NCBI RefSeq assembly: GCF_002926165.1
Contig: NZ_MAGP01000105.1
Location: forward strand, 1 to 64,000
Reading direction: 5' to 3'
DNA from: Micromonospora chalcea
GTDB taxonomy: Bacteria; Actinomycetota; Actinomycetes; Mycobacteriales; Micromonosporaceae
Length of the DNA stretch: 64,000 bases
Positions within the stretch are counted from its first letter, which is position 1. Every line of letters starts with the position of its first letter. Made by a program: the position numbers and the translations under genes. The notes beneath the pieces were generated by a model. It had not been told where the DNA came from and did no database searches. It saw only the letters and a list, made by a program, of their open reading frames with translations. Shown here in pieces: positions 27,980 to 36,016 of this stretch.

Positions 27980-28939
27980 TCACTTGCGCTTGCGGATCTC
28001 CTCGGCGGCCTGGGGGACGACCTTGAACAGGTCGCCGACCACGCCGTAGTCGGCGAGTTCGAAGATCGGCGCTTCGGCGTCCTTGTTGACCGCGACGATG
28101 GTCTTCGAGGTCTGCATGCCGGCCCGGTGCTGGATCGCCCCGGAGATACCGAGGGCGACATACAGCTGCGGAGAGACGGTCTTGCCGGTCTGGCCGACCT
28201 GGAACTGGTGCGGGTAGTAGCCGGAGTCGACTGCCGCGCGGGACGCGCCGACCGCGCCGCCGAGCAGGTCGGCGATCTCCTCGACCAGCTTGAAGTTGTC
28301 CGCGTTACCGACACCGCGACCGCCGGACACGACCACCGAGGCCTCGGTCAGCTCGGGGCGGGAGCCCTTCTGCTCGGCGACCCGCTCGACGACCTTGGCG
28401 AGCTTGTCGGTGTCGGTGACCGACACGGTGAGCTGCTCCACCGCCGGGCTGGCCGCGGCCGGGGCCGGGTTCAGCGAGTTCGGCCGGACGGTGACCAGCG
28501 GCAGACCCTTGGTGACCTTCGCCTTCACGATCGTGGACCCGGCGAACGCCACCTGGGTCGCGGTGCCGTCGGCGGCCAGGCCGACCACGTCGGTCAGGAT
28601 GCCGTTGTCCAGCTTCACCGCCAGCCGCGCGGCGATCTCCTTGCCCTCCTGCGACGAAGCCAGCAGCACCGCCGCCGGCTGCACCCGCGCGACGAGGTCG
28701 GCGACCACAGTCGCCTTGGGGGCCACCAGGTAGCCGTCGATCTCCTCACCCTCGGCCGCGTAGATCTTCTCCGCGCCGTACTCGCCAAGCTTGCCGCTCA
28801 GCGCCTCGGCGGCGCCGGCGCCACCGAGCACGACCGCGCTCGGGGTGCCCAGCTCACGGGCGAGGGTGAGCATCTCCAGGGTGACCTTCTTGACGCCGAA
28901 CTCCCGGGTGGCTTCGACGACGACGAGAACCTCAGACAT
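27980..28939 (-). CDS. etfA: Electron transfer flavoprotein subunit alpha
   Basis: 319-residue ETF alpha subunit, which binds FAD and passes electrons from acyl-CoA and similar dehydrogenases toward the respiratory chain. The C-terminal FAD-binding domain is intact: [33 protein letters not shown], then [20 protein letters not shown] and [20 protein letters not shown]. Length is normal. It is 12 nt downstream of etfB and ends at the convergent palindromic terminator. It matches FixB (Rv3028c) in the mycobacterial order. Confidence 0.96.
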   Translation of the reverse strand: MSEVLVVVEATREFGVKKVTLEMLTLARELGTPSAVVLGGAGAAEALSGKLGEYGAEKIYAAEGEEIDGYLVAPKATVVADLVARVQPAAVLLASSQEGKEIAARLAVKLDNGILTDVVGLAADGTATQVAFAGSTIVKAKVTKGLPLVTVRPNSLNPAPAAASPAVEQLTVSVTDTDKLAKVVERVAEQKGSRPELTEASVVVSGGRGVGNADNFKLVEEIADLLGGAVGASRAAVDSGYYPHQFQVGQTGKTVSPQLYVALGISGAIQHRAGMQTSKTIVAVNKDAEAPIFELADYGVVGDLFKVVPQAAEEIRKRK

Positions 28940-28951
28940 GTCAGCGACCTC

Positions 28952-29731
28952 TCACACGAACTTCTCGGAGGCGAGGAACTCGACCAGCTTCACGCCGCCC
29001 TCGCCCTCGTCGGTGATCTTCTCCCCGCCGGAACGCGGCGGACGCTTCGAGTGCTCCACCACCGCGCTGGTCGCGCCGTCGAAGCCCACCTCGGCCGGGG
29101 CCACGCCCACATCGGCCAGGGAGAGCGTCTGCACCGGCTTCTTCTTCGCCGCCATGATCCCCTTGAACGACGGGTACCGCGGCTCGTTGATCGTGTCCCA
29201 GACGGAGACCACAGCCGGGGTCGAGGCGGTCACCACCTCGTAGCCCTCCTCGGTCTGCCGCTCCACCGTCAGGGCCGAGCCGTCCACGGTCAGCTTGCGC
29301 GCGCCGGTCAGCGCGGCCACACCCAGCCGCTCGGCGATCATGTGCGGCATCACCTGCACCCGCCCGTCGGTCGACTCCGCACCGCACAGGACCAGATCGG
29401 CGCCCAACTGCCCGAGCGCGGCGGCGAGGACCTTCGAGGTGGCCACCGCGCAGGAACCGTGCAGCGCGTCATCCACCACATGCACAGCCTTGTCCGGACC
29501 CATCGACAGCGCCTTACGGATCGACTCGGTCGCCCGGTCCGGACCCATCGTCAGGACCGTGACCTCACCACCATGCGCTTCCTTGATCTTCAACGCCTCT
29601 TCGATGGCGTACTCGTCCATCTCATTGATCACGTTGTTCGCCGAACCGCGGTCGACGGTGTTGTCGTCAGAACGCAGGCTGCGGTCCGCGCCCGAATCAG
29701 GCACCTGCTTGACGAGTACGACGATATTCAT
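28952..29731 (-). CDS. etfB: Electron transfer flavoprotein subunit beta
   Basis: 259-residue ETF beta subunit, partner of EtfA, carrying AMP as a structural cofactor. The N-terminus is MNIVVLVKQVPDSGADRSL. The family segments NEMDEYAIEEALKIKE, VLTMGPDRATESIRKALSMG and DLVLCGAESTDG are present. It is the first gene of the etfBA operon. The 177-bp interval upstream shows no other gene and probably holds the promoter. Confidence 0.96.
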   Translation of the reverse strand: MNIVVLVKQVPDSGADRSLRSDDNTVDRGSANNVINEMDEYAIEEALKIKEAHGGEVTVLTMGPDRATESIRKALSMGPDKAVHVVDDALHGSCAVATSKVLAAALGQLGADLVLCGAESTDGRVQVMPHMIAERLGVAALTGARKLTVDGSALTVERQTEEGYEVVTASTPAVVSVWDTINEPRYPSFKGIMAAKKKPVQTLSLADVGVAPAEVGFDGATSAVVEHSKRPPRSGGEKITDEGEGGVKLVEFLASEKFV

Positions 29732-29908
29732 CGCGCTTCGACGACCCTCCTGTTTGGTGTAGCGATCACTCGCCCGGTCACGGGCGCAGCCTCCCGCGTG
29801 ACGGAACGTGGGTCAACCGCGGGCAGCTGTGCACTTCCCCACGAGCGCAATGTTACCCGCAAGTAGCATGACGGCCCCGGCCGCCCGCAGTGACGCAGGT
29901 CACCGGCA

Positions 29909-30313
29909 TCAGACCGATCCGGCCAGCGCCTGCGTGATCTTCTCGATCGCCGCCGCCTCGGCGGGCTCGATCCCCCGGTGCGCCTGCGCCACCCGCTCCG
30001 CGGCGGCCAGCACCACCGACCGGTACGTCTCGGCGTCGGCGGGCGACTTGGCCCGGAGGATCTCCATCGACCGGCCCAGCGCGGGCAGCACCACGGACTC
30101 GACCTCCAGGGCCGAGTCCCGGGGCAGCTGCGGCAGCGGGCCGGTGGTGAGCGCCTCCTTGACCACGCCCCCCACCTCGGCGAGCGCGCCGGACGCGGCG
30201 AAGCTCTCCCGCACCATCGCCAGCACCCCGGGTACGGCGTTGGAGACCAGGAAGACCGCGCCGAACGCACCGGTCTTCAGGGTGAGCCGCTCGTCCGCCG
30301 TCAACCGTTCCAT
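29909..30313 (-). CDS. Conserved hypothetical protein beside etfBA
   Basis: 134-residue, mostly helical, soluble protein starting MERLTADERLTLKTGAFGAVFLVSNAVPG. No catalytic motif is apparent. Alanine-rich helices and moderate charge suggest a regulatory or scaffolding role, but I do not recognise a characterised family. It follows the acetyltransferase gene with only 2 nt between stop and ATG, so the two are probably cotranscribed. A GTG two codons upstream is an alternative start. Confidence 0.7.
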   Translation of the reverse strand: MERLTADERLTLKTGAFGAVFLVSNAVPGVLAMVRESFAASGALAEVGGVVKEALTTGPLPQLPRDSALEVESVVLPALGRSMEILRAKSPADAETYRSVVLAAAERVAQAHRGIEPAEAAAIEKITQALAGSV

Positions 30314-30315
30314 GA

Positions 30316-31113
30316 TCACGGAGTGTAGACGTACGGCGTGGAGGTGGTGACCGCAACGAGTCCGAGCCGCTCCAGGATGGGCCGGCTGTCCGGCGAGCAG
30401 TCCACCTGCAGCAGCGTCTTGCCGCGCTGCTGCGCCAGCCGCGCCCGGTACGCCACGAGCGCCCGGTAGATGCCCTTCTTGCGCCACTGCGGCAGCGTCG
30501 AGCCGCCCCAGAGGCTGGCGAAGCCGGTGCCGCGCTGGTAGCGGATCCAGCCGGCGCTGACCACCGTCTCCCCGGCCTCGGCCACCACGATCGTGATCGA
30601 CTGCGGATCGGCCTCGACCTCCCGGGCCAGCCCGTACACCAGGTGGCTGCGGTCCTCCCGCCAGACCTCCTCCTCCATGGCGGCGATGCGCTCCAGGTCG
30701 GCCCGGCTGGTGACCTCGCGCAGGCGTACCCCCTCGGGGAGCACCGGAACGGCGGCGGCGAGCGGCGCGACCGGCCCGACCACCACGGTCTCCTGGTCCT
30801 CCGGCACGAAGCCGGCGGCGCGCAGCCGGTCGCCCAGGTCGGCCGGCTCGTCGTGACCGGCGAGCTTCCACTCGACCGACTCGCCCCGGGCCCGGAAGAC
30901 CTCGACCTGCCGGGCGATCAGCGCGTCCAGCTCGGCGCCGGCCAGGCCGTCCAGCGTCCGGTAGGTGAGGAAGCCACGGTGGTCGAGGCCGAGCACGCGG
31001 AACAGCGGGCCGTCGCGCTCCACCGTCACCCCGTCCGGCAGCGGGTCCGGCAGCTCCGGTCGGATCTGTGCGTCGTAGGCGGCGCGCAGCTCACGCGCGT
31101 CAAGATCGGTCAT
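30316..31113 (-). CDS. GNAT family N-acetyltransferase
   Basis: 265-residue protein. An N-terminal domain of about 120 residues, specific to this subfamily, precedes a GNAT fold (about 125-265). The fold contains VSAGWIRYQRGTGFASLWGGSTLPQWRKKGIYRALVAY, the acetyl-CoA-binding loop with a Q/R-x-x-G/K-x-G/Y-type variant. The substrate is unknown. The ATG is preceded by TAGCCT (31125-31120 on the minus strand) about 6 nt upstream, suggesting a leaderless transcript. It is divergent from the DUF202 genes. Confidence 0.82.
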   Translation of the reverse strand: MTDLDARELRAAYDAQIRPELPDPLPDGVTVERDGPLFRVLGLDHRGFLTYRTLDGLAGAELDALIARQVEVFRARGESVEWKLAGHDEPADLGDRLRAAGFVPEDQETVVVGPVAPLAAAVPVLPEGVRLREVTSRADLERIAAMEEEVWREDRSHLVYGLAREVEADPQSITIVVAEAGETVVSAGWIRYQRGTGFASLWGGSTLPQWRKKGIYRALVAYRARLAQQRGKTLLQVDCSPDSRPILERLGLVAVTTSTPYVYTP

Positions 31114-31141
31114 CCCCCCAGGCTAGGCGCGGGGCAAAGCG

Positions 31142-31147
31142 GATAAT
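31142..31147 (+). promoter_or_regulatory. Candidate -10 box, leaderless DUF202 transcript
   Basis: GATAAT, close to the vegetative TANNNT consensus, ends 7 nt before the GTG at 31155. This places the transcription start at or next to the start codon. No Shine-Dalgarno sequence is seen. Confidence 0.45.
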
Positions 31148-31154
31148 CGGCAGC

Positions 31155-31541
31155 GTGTGGGAGTCGATCAAGAACTGGTTCGACCCGCGTGAGCTGCGTT
31201 CGGTCGGCAACCCGCCGGACTACCGCTTCTCGCTGGCGAACGAACGGACGTTCCTGGCCTGGCTGCGTACCGGCCTGGCGCTGGTGGCGGGCGGCCTGGC
31301 CGCCGCGCAGTTCCTCCCGCCGCTGCGCCTGGCCCACCTGCGCGAGGCGCTCGCGATCGCGCTGCTGCTGCTCGGCGCGACCGTCTCGATCCGGGCGGTC
31401 GACCACTGGGCGCGCACCGAACGGGCCATGCGGCTGGACGAGGAACTGCCCGCGTCCCGCTTCCCGGCCGTGCTGGCGCTGATCGTCGCGATCGGCGCGC
31501 TGCTGCTGGTGGCCGCCGTGCTGCTGGGTGGCGCGGGATGA
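31155..31541 (+). CDS. DUF202 (YidH-type) membrane protein
   Basis: 128-residue integral membrane protein of the DUF202/YidH family. The family signature RFSLANERTFLAWLRTGLALVAGGLAA precedes the first membrane helix; two more helices follow (about 65-82 and 104-126). Function is unknown. The GTG at 31155 starts MWESIKNWFDPRELR, a natural N-terminus for the family. It overlaps the next DUF202 gene by 4 nt (ATGA), so the two are probably translationally coupled and may form a complex. Confidence 0.85.
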   Translation: MWESIKNWFDPRELRSVGNPPDYRFSLANERTFLAWLRTGLALVAGGLAAAQFLPPLRLAHLREALAIALLLLGATVSIRAVDHWARTERAMRLDEELPASRFPAVLALIVAIGALLLVAAVLLGGAG

Positions 31542-31837
31542 CCCGCGACCCCGGCCTGCAACCCGAACGCACCCGGCTGGCCTGGCGGCGGACGCTGCTC
31601 ACGCTGACCGCGGTGCTGCTGCTGCAGCTCCGGCTGGCGTTCACCGGCCGGGTCGTCGACGCGCTGCTGACCGGAGCAGCGCTCCTGGTCTGGCTCGCCG
31701 TGCTCGTGGTGACGTGGCACCGGGCCACCGGCGCAGGGCCGCGGCGGTTCGACAGCTGGTCGGTGCCGCTGACCGCGATCGGGGCGGCCGGACTTGCGGT
31801 GCTCGGCGTGGCGCACGTGCTGGGCGGGGTGCGCTGA
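31538..31837 (+). CDS. Second DUF202 membrane protein
   Basis: 99-residue membrane protein of the same family as the preceding gene, recognisable from QPERTRLAWRRTLLTLTAVLLLQLRL. It has three hydrophobic segments. Two DUF202 genes in tandem with a 4-nt overlap is a common actinobacterial arrangement. Function unknown. A third small membrane protein gene follows 26 nt later. Confidence 0.82.
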   Translation: MTRDPGLQPERTRLAWRRTLLTLTAVLLLQLRLAFTGRVVDALLTGAALLVWLAVLVVTWHRATGAGPRRFDSWSVPLTAIGAAGLAVLGVAHVLGGVR

Positions 31838-31863
31838 CGTGCGCGGGTGAGCCATCATGGGGC

Positions 31864-32259
31864 ATGGCCCGCCTCTACGTGCTGCTCTTCCTGGTTCAGA
31901 TCGTCCTCGCGGTCGTCGCGCTGATCAGTTGCCTCTCCGCCGACGAGGAGAAGGTCAAGGCGCTGCCCCGGATGATCTGGGTGCTGATCATTCTGTTCTT
32001 CCCGCTGGTCGGCTCGATCGCCTGGTTCCTGGTGGGCCGCGAGCGCCCGGCCGGAACCACCGGCGTCACCGGCGCGGCCCGGCCCGCCGCCCCGGCCGGT
32101 CGCCCGCTCGCCCCGGACGACGACCCGGAGTTCCTCGCCTCGCTCGACGAGCGGTCCCGCCGCGAGGACCAGGAACGGCTGCGGCTGTGGGAGGAGGACC
32201 TGCGCCGCCGCGAGGAGGAGCTGCGCCGCCCGGACGACCGCGACCGCCCCGAGGTCTGA
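31864..32259 (+). CDS. PLDc_N-domain membrane protein
   Basis: 131-residue protein. Two membrane helices (about 3-22 and 36-56) form a phospholipase D nuclease N-terminal (PLDc_N) domain, with the ending PLVGSIAWFLVGRERP. A cytoplasmic, strongly charged tail follows (about 75-131), with a heptad-like Glu/Arg-rich helix near DLRRREEELRRP. The catalytic PLD part is absent, as is usual for stand-alone proteins of this type. Function unknown. Confidence 0.8.
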   Translation: MARLYVLLFLVQIVLAVVALISCLSADEEKVKALPRMIWVLIILFFPLVGSIAWFLVGRERPAGTTGVTGAARPAAPAGRPLAPDDDPEFLASLDERSRREDQERLRLWEEDLRRREEELRRPDDRDRPEV

Positions 32260-32267
32260 CACGCGCC

Positions 32268-32303
32268 GCGGGCCGCCCGCCGGTCACCCGGCGGACGGCC
32301 CGC
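32268..32303. terminator. Bidirectional hairpin between convergent genes
   Basis: The outer stem GCGGGCCG/CGGCCCGC (32268-32275 with 32296-32303) and inner stem CCGCCGG/CCGGCGG (32277-32283 with 32288-32294) are separated by a single C/A mismatch and close a TCAC loop. It lies 8 nt after the PLDc_N gene and 11 nt after the acetolactate synthase-like gene. Confidence 0.75.
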
Positions 32304-32314
32304 ACGCGCCGTGG

Positions 32315-33937
32315 TCAGGCCAGGTTCGACGACCGGGGGTACGCGTCAGCCGGGTCGGTCAGCACGTTCACCAGGTACGGCACGCCCGAGTCGAACGCGC
32401 GCCCCAGCGCGGGCCCGAGGTCGGCCGCCTTCTCCACCGTCTCGCCCCCGCCTCCGAGCGCCTCGACCACCTTGTCGTAGCGCAGCCCGGGCTGGAGGTC
32501 GGCGGCCACGTCGTAGCCGTACATCGCCCGCATCGGGTGCTTCTCCAGCCCCCAGATGCCGTTGTTGCCGACCACGATCACCACCGGCAGCTTCTGCCGG
32601 ACCAGCGACTCCACGTCCATCAGCGAGAAGCCGGCCGCGCCGTCGCCCATCAGCACGCAGATCTGCCGGTCCGGGTGGCTGATCCGGGCGCCCATCGCGT
32701 AGCCCATGCCGGTGCCGAGGCACCCGTACGGGCCGGGGTCGAGCCAGGTGCCGGGCTGGGCCGGCTCCAGGTAGCGCCCGGCGTACGACACGAAGTCGCC
32801 GCCGTCGCCGATGGTGACCGCGTCCGGGGCGAGCACCTTGCGCAGCTCGCCGTAGACGCGGGCCGGGCGGATCGGGTCGCTCTCGGCGGCCATCTCCTCG
32901 GCGTCGCGGGCCTTCGCCGCGTCCTCGGCGGTACGCAGCTCGGCGATCCAGTCGGCGTGGTCGGCCCGGTCACCGGTGTGGTCGGCGAACGCGCCGAGGA
33001 TCAGCCGCAGGTCACCGGCGGGCGCGGCGGCCGGCTGCACGTGCCCGGCCCGCTGGCTGGGCGCGTCCACCACGTGCACGACCTGGGCGTCGCCGAAGTC
33101 GCCGAAGGAGAGCCGGAAGTCCAGCGGGGTGCCGATCACCACGACCACGTCGGCGCCCTTGAGCGCGACCCGGCGGGCCTTGGCGAACGCGAGCGGGTGC
33201 TCCGGCGGCAGCGCGCCCCGGCCCATCCCGTTCGTGAACACCGGCACCCGCAGCGCCTCGGCGGCGGCACGCAGCGCCTCGACGGCGTCGCCCGCGTACA
33301 CGTCGGAGCCGGCGATGATCACCGGCCGGGACGCGCCGGCGATCAGGCGGGCCGCCTTCGCGACCTCGTCCGGGTCCGGCTCGATCGGCGCCGGCGGCGT
33401 GACCGCCGGCAGGTCGGCGTCACCGACCGAGAAGACCGCCTCCAGCGGGAAGTCCAGGAACACCGGGCCGCGGTGCGGGGTGAGCGCGGTGGTCAGCGCC
33501 GCCGACACCGCGCGCGGGATGTCGTCGGCGCTGAACACCGTCTCGGCGTGCTTGGTCACCGGCGCGACCAGCGGCAGGTGGTCCATCTCCTGGAGGCTGC
33601 CCGAGCCCCAGCGGAACTGCGGGGCCCGCCCGCCGAGCACCAGCACCGGCGAGGCGTTGAAGAACGCGCTGGTCAGGCCGGAGACGCCGTTGGTGACGCC
33701 GGGGCCGGCGGTGAGCACGGCCAGGCCGGGGCGGCGCTGGAGCTTGGCCACCGCCTCGGCGGCGAACACGGCGGACTGCTCGTGCCGCACGTCGTAGAGG
33801 GGGAAGCCCGCCTTGTGGGCGGCGTCGTAGAGCGGGAAGACGTGCCCGCCGGAGAGCGTGAACATCTCCCGTACGCCGTGCGCGCGCAGTGCCGCGAGCG
33901 CCAGATCGCCGCCGTGGCCCTCGACCCGTTCCGTCAT
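32315..33937 (-). CDS. Acetolactate synthase-like TPP enzyme
   Basis: 540-residue member of the TPP-dependent acetohydroxyacid synthase/pyruvate oxidase family. The catalytic glutamate lies in DVRHEQSAVFAAEA. A central domain follows (about 190-330), then the TPP/Mg motif GDGAAGFSLMDVESLVRQKLP with the closing VGNNGIWG. Length fits (about 540-570). No regulatory IlvN subunit gene is adjacent and it is monocistronic, so it may be a catabolic acetolactate synthase or a related decarboxylase rather than the main IlvB. The ATG at 33937 has AAGGGG about 6 nt upstream, inside the first codons of the longer alternative, so I prefer it. Confidence 0.85.
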   Translation of the reverse strand: MTERVEGHGGDLALAALRAHGVREMFTLSGGHVFPLYDAAHKAGFPLYDVRHEQSAVFAAEAVAKLQRRPGLAVLTAGPGVTNGVSGLTSAFFNASPVLVLGGRAPQFRWGSGSLQEMDHLPLVAPVTKHAETVFSADDIPRAVSAALTTALTPHRGPVFLDFPLEAVFSVGDADLPAVTPPAPIEPDPDEVAKAARLIAGASRPVIIAGSDVYAGDAVEALRAAAEALRVPVFTNGMGRGALPPEHPLAFAKARRVALKGADVVVVIGTPLDFRLSFGDFGDAQVVHVVDAPSQRAGHVQPAAAPAGDLRLILGAFADHTGDRADHADWIAELRTAEDAAKARDAEEMAAESDPIRPARVYGELRKVLAPDAVTIGDGGDFVSYAGRYLEPAQPGTWLDPGPYGCLGTGMGYAMGARISHPDRQICVLMGDGAAGFSLMDVESLVRQKLPVVIVVGNNGIWGLEKHPMRAMYGYDVAADLQPGLRYDKVVEALGGGGETVEKAADLGPALGRAFDSGVPYLVNVLTDPADAYPRSSNLA

Positions 33938-34007
33938 GCCATTCCCCTTCATCGACCGACCGGGGTCACGCTACTGGCCGGTAGCGCAGATGTGAACAGC
34001 TCTCGCG

Positions 34008-34781
34008 TCAGCGGCCGGTGAAGCCCGGCTTGCGCTTCTCCACGAACGCGGTCATGCCCTCGCGCCGGTCGTCGGTGGCGAACAGCGCCGCGAAGAGCTG
34101 ACTCTCCCAGGCCAGGCCCGAGGTGAGGTCCATGTCCAGACCCGCGTCGACGGCCGCCTTCGCCGCCCGCAGCGCCTGCGCCGGCCCGGTCAGGAACGGC
34201 TTCACGTACGCCACCGCGGCGTCGTAGACCTCCGCGGCCGGCACCACCTGGTCGGCCAGGCCGATCCGCAGCGCCTCGGCGGCGTCGACCATCCGACCCG
34301 TCATGATCAGGTCCTTGGCGCGGGCCGGGCCGACCAGTCGGGCCAGCCGCTGCGTGCCGCCCGCGCCCGGGATGATGCCGAGCTTGATCTCCGGCTGGCC
34401 GAGCTTGGCGTCCTCGGCCACGATCCGCCAGTCGCAGGCCAGCGCCAGCTCGCAGCCGCCACCGAGCGCGTACCCGGTGATCGCGGCCACGACCGGCTTG
34501 GGGATACGGGAGATCGCGCCGAGCGCGCTGGACAGGTCGGCCGCGCGCTCCGCCATGTCCACGTAGGACATGTCGGCCATCTCCTTGATGTCCGCGCCGG
34601 CCGCGAAGACCTTCTCGCCGCCGTACACGATGACGGCGCGGACCTCGGCGTCGGCGGTGGCCGCCGCCGCGGCGACGCGCAACTCCTCCTGCACCTGGGT
34701 GTTGAGCGCGTTCATCGGCGGCCGCTCCAGCCGGATGGTGCCGATGCCGTCCTTGGATTCCAGCTTGACGAACTCGCCCAC
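34008..34781 (-). CDS. Enoyl-CoA hydratase/isomerase family protein
   Basis: 257-residue crotonase-fold protein, probably hydrating trans-2-enoyl-CoA in fatty-acid beta-oxidation. The CoA-binding and oxyanion-hole segments are [11 protein letters not shown] and [16 protein letters not shown]. The two catalytic glutamates of typical hydratases sit in GGCELALA and [19 protein letters not shown]. The C-terminal [19 protein letters not shown] is typical of EchA8-like enzymes. I chose the GTG at 34781; the longer frame upstream overlaps the divergent gene and looks non-coding. ETF encoded at 28-29.7 kb would accept electrons from the preceding dehydrogenase step. Confidence 0.92.
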   Translation of the reverse strand: MGEFVKLESKDGIGTIRLERPPMNALNTQVQEELRVAAAAATADAEVRAVIVYGGEKVFAAGADIKEMADMSYVDMAERAADLSSALGAISRIPKPVVAAITGYALGGGCELALACDWRIVAEDAKLGQPEIKLGIIPGAGGTQRLARLVGPARAKDLIMTGRMVDAAEALRIGLADQVVPAAEVYDAAVAYVKPFLTGPAQALRAAKAAVDAGLDMDLTSGLAWESQLFAALFATDDRREGMTAFVEKRKPGFTGR

Positions 34782-34911
34782 GCTGCCCTCACTTCCTCGT
34801 CGAAGTCGCGTGCCAACCTTACGGCTCGCCTCGTTGGGGTAGACAGTGTGGTGTCGGCGACTCCCCAGGTAGCCGCCGGAGTCGCCGCCGCCCCGCCACC
34901 GGGAGTGAGCC

Positions 34912-35430
34912 ATGATCACCTACTTCGACGACCGGTCCGTCCAGGTCACCTCCACCACGGTACGGGTAGACGGGCGCAGCTACCCGCTCGCCGAACTGAC
35001 CTCCGTGTGGCACCGGCGGGGCGAACGCTCGTGGCGGGTGCTCGCCGGACGCGGCGCGATCGGGGCCGCGATCGCCGGGCCGCTGGTCACCGCCGTGCTG
35101 GGTATCGGGCTGGCCGTGTGGCTGCAACGCTCGGCGGTGGTCACCATCGCCATCGTCGGGATCTCGGTGCTGATCGGCCTGGCCGTCGGGCCGGTGGCCG
35201 ACTTCCTCTTCGAGTACCTGGACCGCTCCTACGCCCGGGGCAGCCGGGAGATGGAGATGTGGGCCGACTGGCGGGGCCGTCCGGTGCGGCTGCTGCACAC
35301 CCGGGACGCGATGCGCTTCGGCCAGATCTACCGGGCGGTGCAGCGGGCCATGGAGAGCCTGCCGGCCGCGCCCGGCCAGAACGTGATCGGCTCGTCCGGC
35401 AGCAGGCCCAGCCCGCGCAACAGGCCGTAG
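34912..35430 (+). CDS. DUF6232-type membrane protein, copy 1
   Basis: 172-residue protein with a short N-terminal beta domain ([35 protein letters not shown]), two membrane helices (about 50-70 and 76-96) and a C-terminal cytoplasmic part with [17 protein letters not shown]. It is paralogous to the next gene across its whole length, sharing the initial strand pattern, paired helices and the closing [18 protein letters not shown] motif. Function unknown. It is divergent from the enoyl-CoA hydratase gene. Confidence 0.78.
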   Translation: MITYFDDRSVQVTSTTVRVDGRSYPLAELTSVWHRRGERSWRVLAGRGAIGAAIAGPLVTAVLGIGLAVWLQRSAVVTIAIVGISVLIGLAVGPVADFLFEYLDRSYARGSREMEMWADWRGRPVRLLHTRDAMRFGQIYRAVQRAMESLPAAPGQNVIGSSGSRPSPRNRP

Positions 35431-35507
35431 GCGTCCTGTTCGCCCGGCCCCGCCCGCCATACCGTCACCCTACCGACGCTCGACCGTCCGGTGTCGACAC
35501 ACGCGGT

Positions 35508-35513
35508 TAGGCT
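35508..35513 (+). promoter_or_regulatory. Candidate -10 box, leaderless DUF6232 transcript
   Basis: TAGGCT ends 5 nt before the ATG at 35519, leaving no space for a leader or ribosome-binding site. It would make the second copy independently transcribed from the first. Confidence 0.35.
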
Positions 35514-35518
35514 GATTC

Positions 35519-36001
35519 ATGGCCCTCTATTACCGGGACGACGCGGTGCAGGTCACCTCGGACGCGATCCACGCGGGTGGTCGGGTCGTCGCGCTCGCCG
35601 ACGTCACGTACGTCTGGCACGAGCGCGGCGCCACCACCCTCGCGGTCCGGGGACGGGTGCTGGGACGCGGGGTGCTGGTCCTGCTGCTGTCGCTGCCACC
35701 CCTCGTCGCCGTGGTCTGCGTGCTCTCCCTCGCCTGGTCGGCGCAGGACCGCGGCGAGTGGAAACTGGCCCTGATCATCCTGGCCGCGTTCGTGGTGATC
35801 GGCCTGGCGCTCACTCCGTTCCTGGAGGTGCCGCTCGGCTGGCTGGACCGCTCCTACGAGCGTGGCAACCGGGTGCACGAACTGTGGGTGCAGCACCACG
35901 GCCGGGAGACGATGCTGGTCCGCACGCCCGACGCGCTGCGCTTCGGGCAGATCTACCGGGCCGTGCAACGTGCCGTGGAACAGCAGACCGACCGGCGCTG
36001 A
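35519..36001 (+). CDS. DUF6232-type membrane protein, copy 2
   Basis: 160-residue paralogue of the preceding gene. It begins MALYYRDDAVQVTSDAIHAGGRVVALADVTYVWHERG, has two membrane helices (about 55-75 and 82-102), and ends [23 protein letters not shown]. The pair probably arose by tandem duplication and then diverged. No catalytic residues are evident. Its end lies 15 nt from the convergent hydrolase gene. Confidence 0.78.
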   Translation: MALYYRDDAVQVTSDAIHAGGRVVALADVTYVWHERGATTLAVRGRVLGRGVLVLLLSLPPLVAVVCVLSLAWSAQDRGEWKLALIILAAFVVIGLALTPFLEVPLGWLDRSYERGNRVHELWVQHHGRETMLVRTPDALRFGQIYRAVQRAVEQQTDRR

Positions 36002-36016
36002 GCCGACCGGCGCCGG

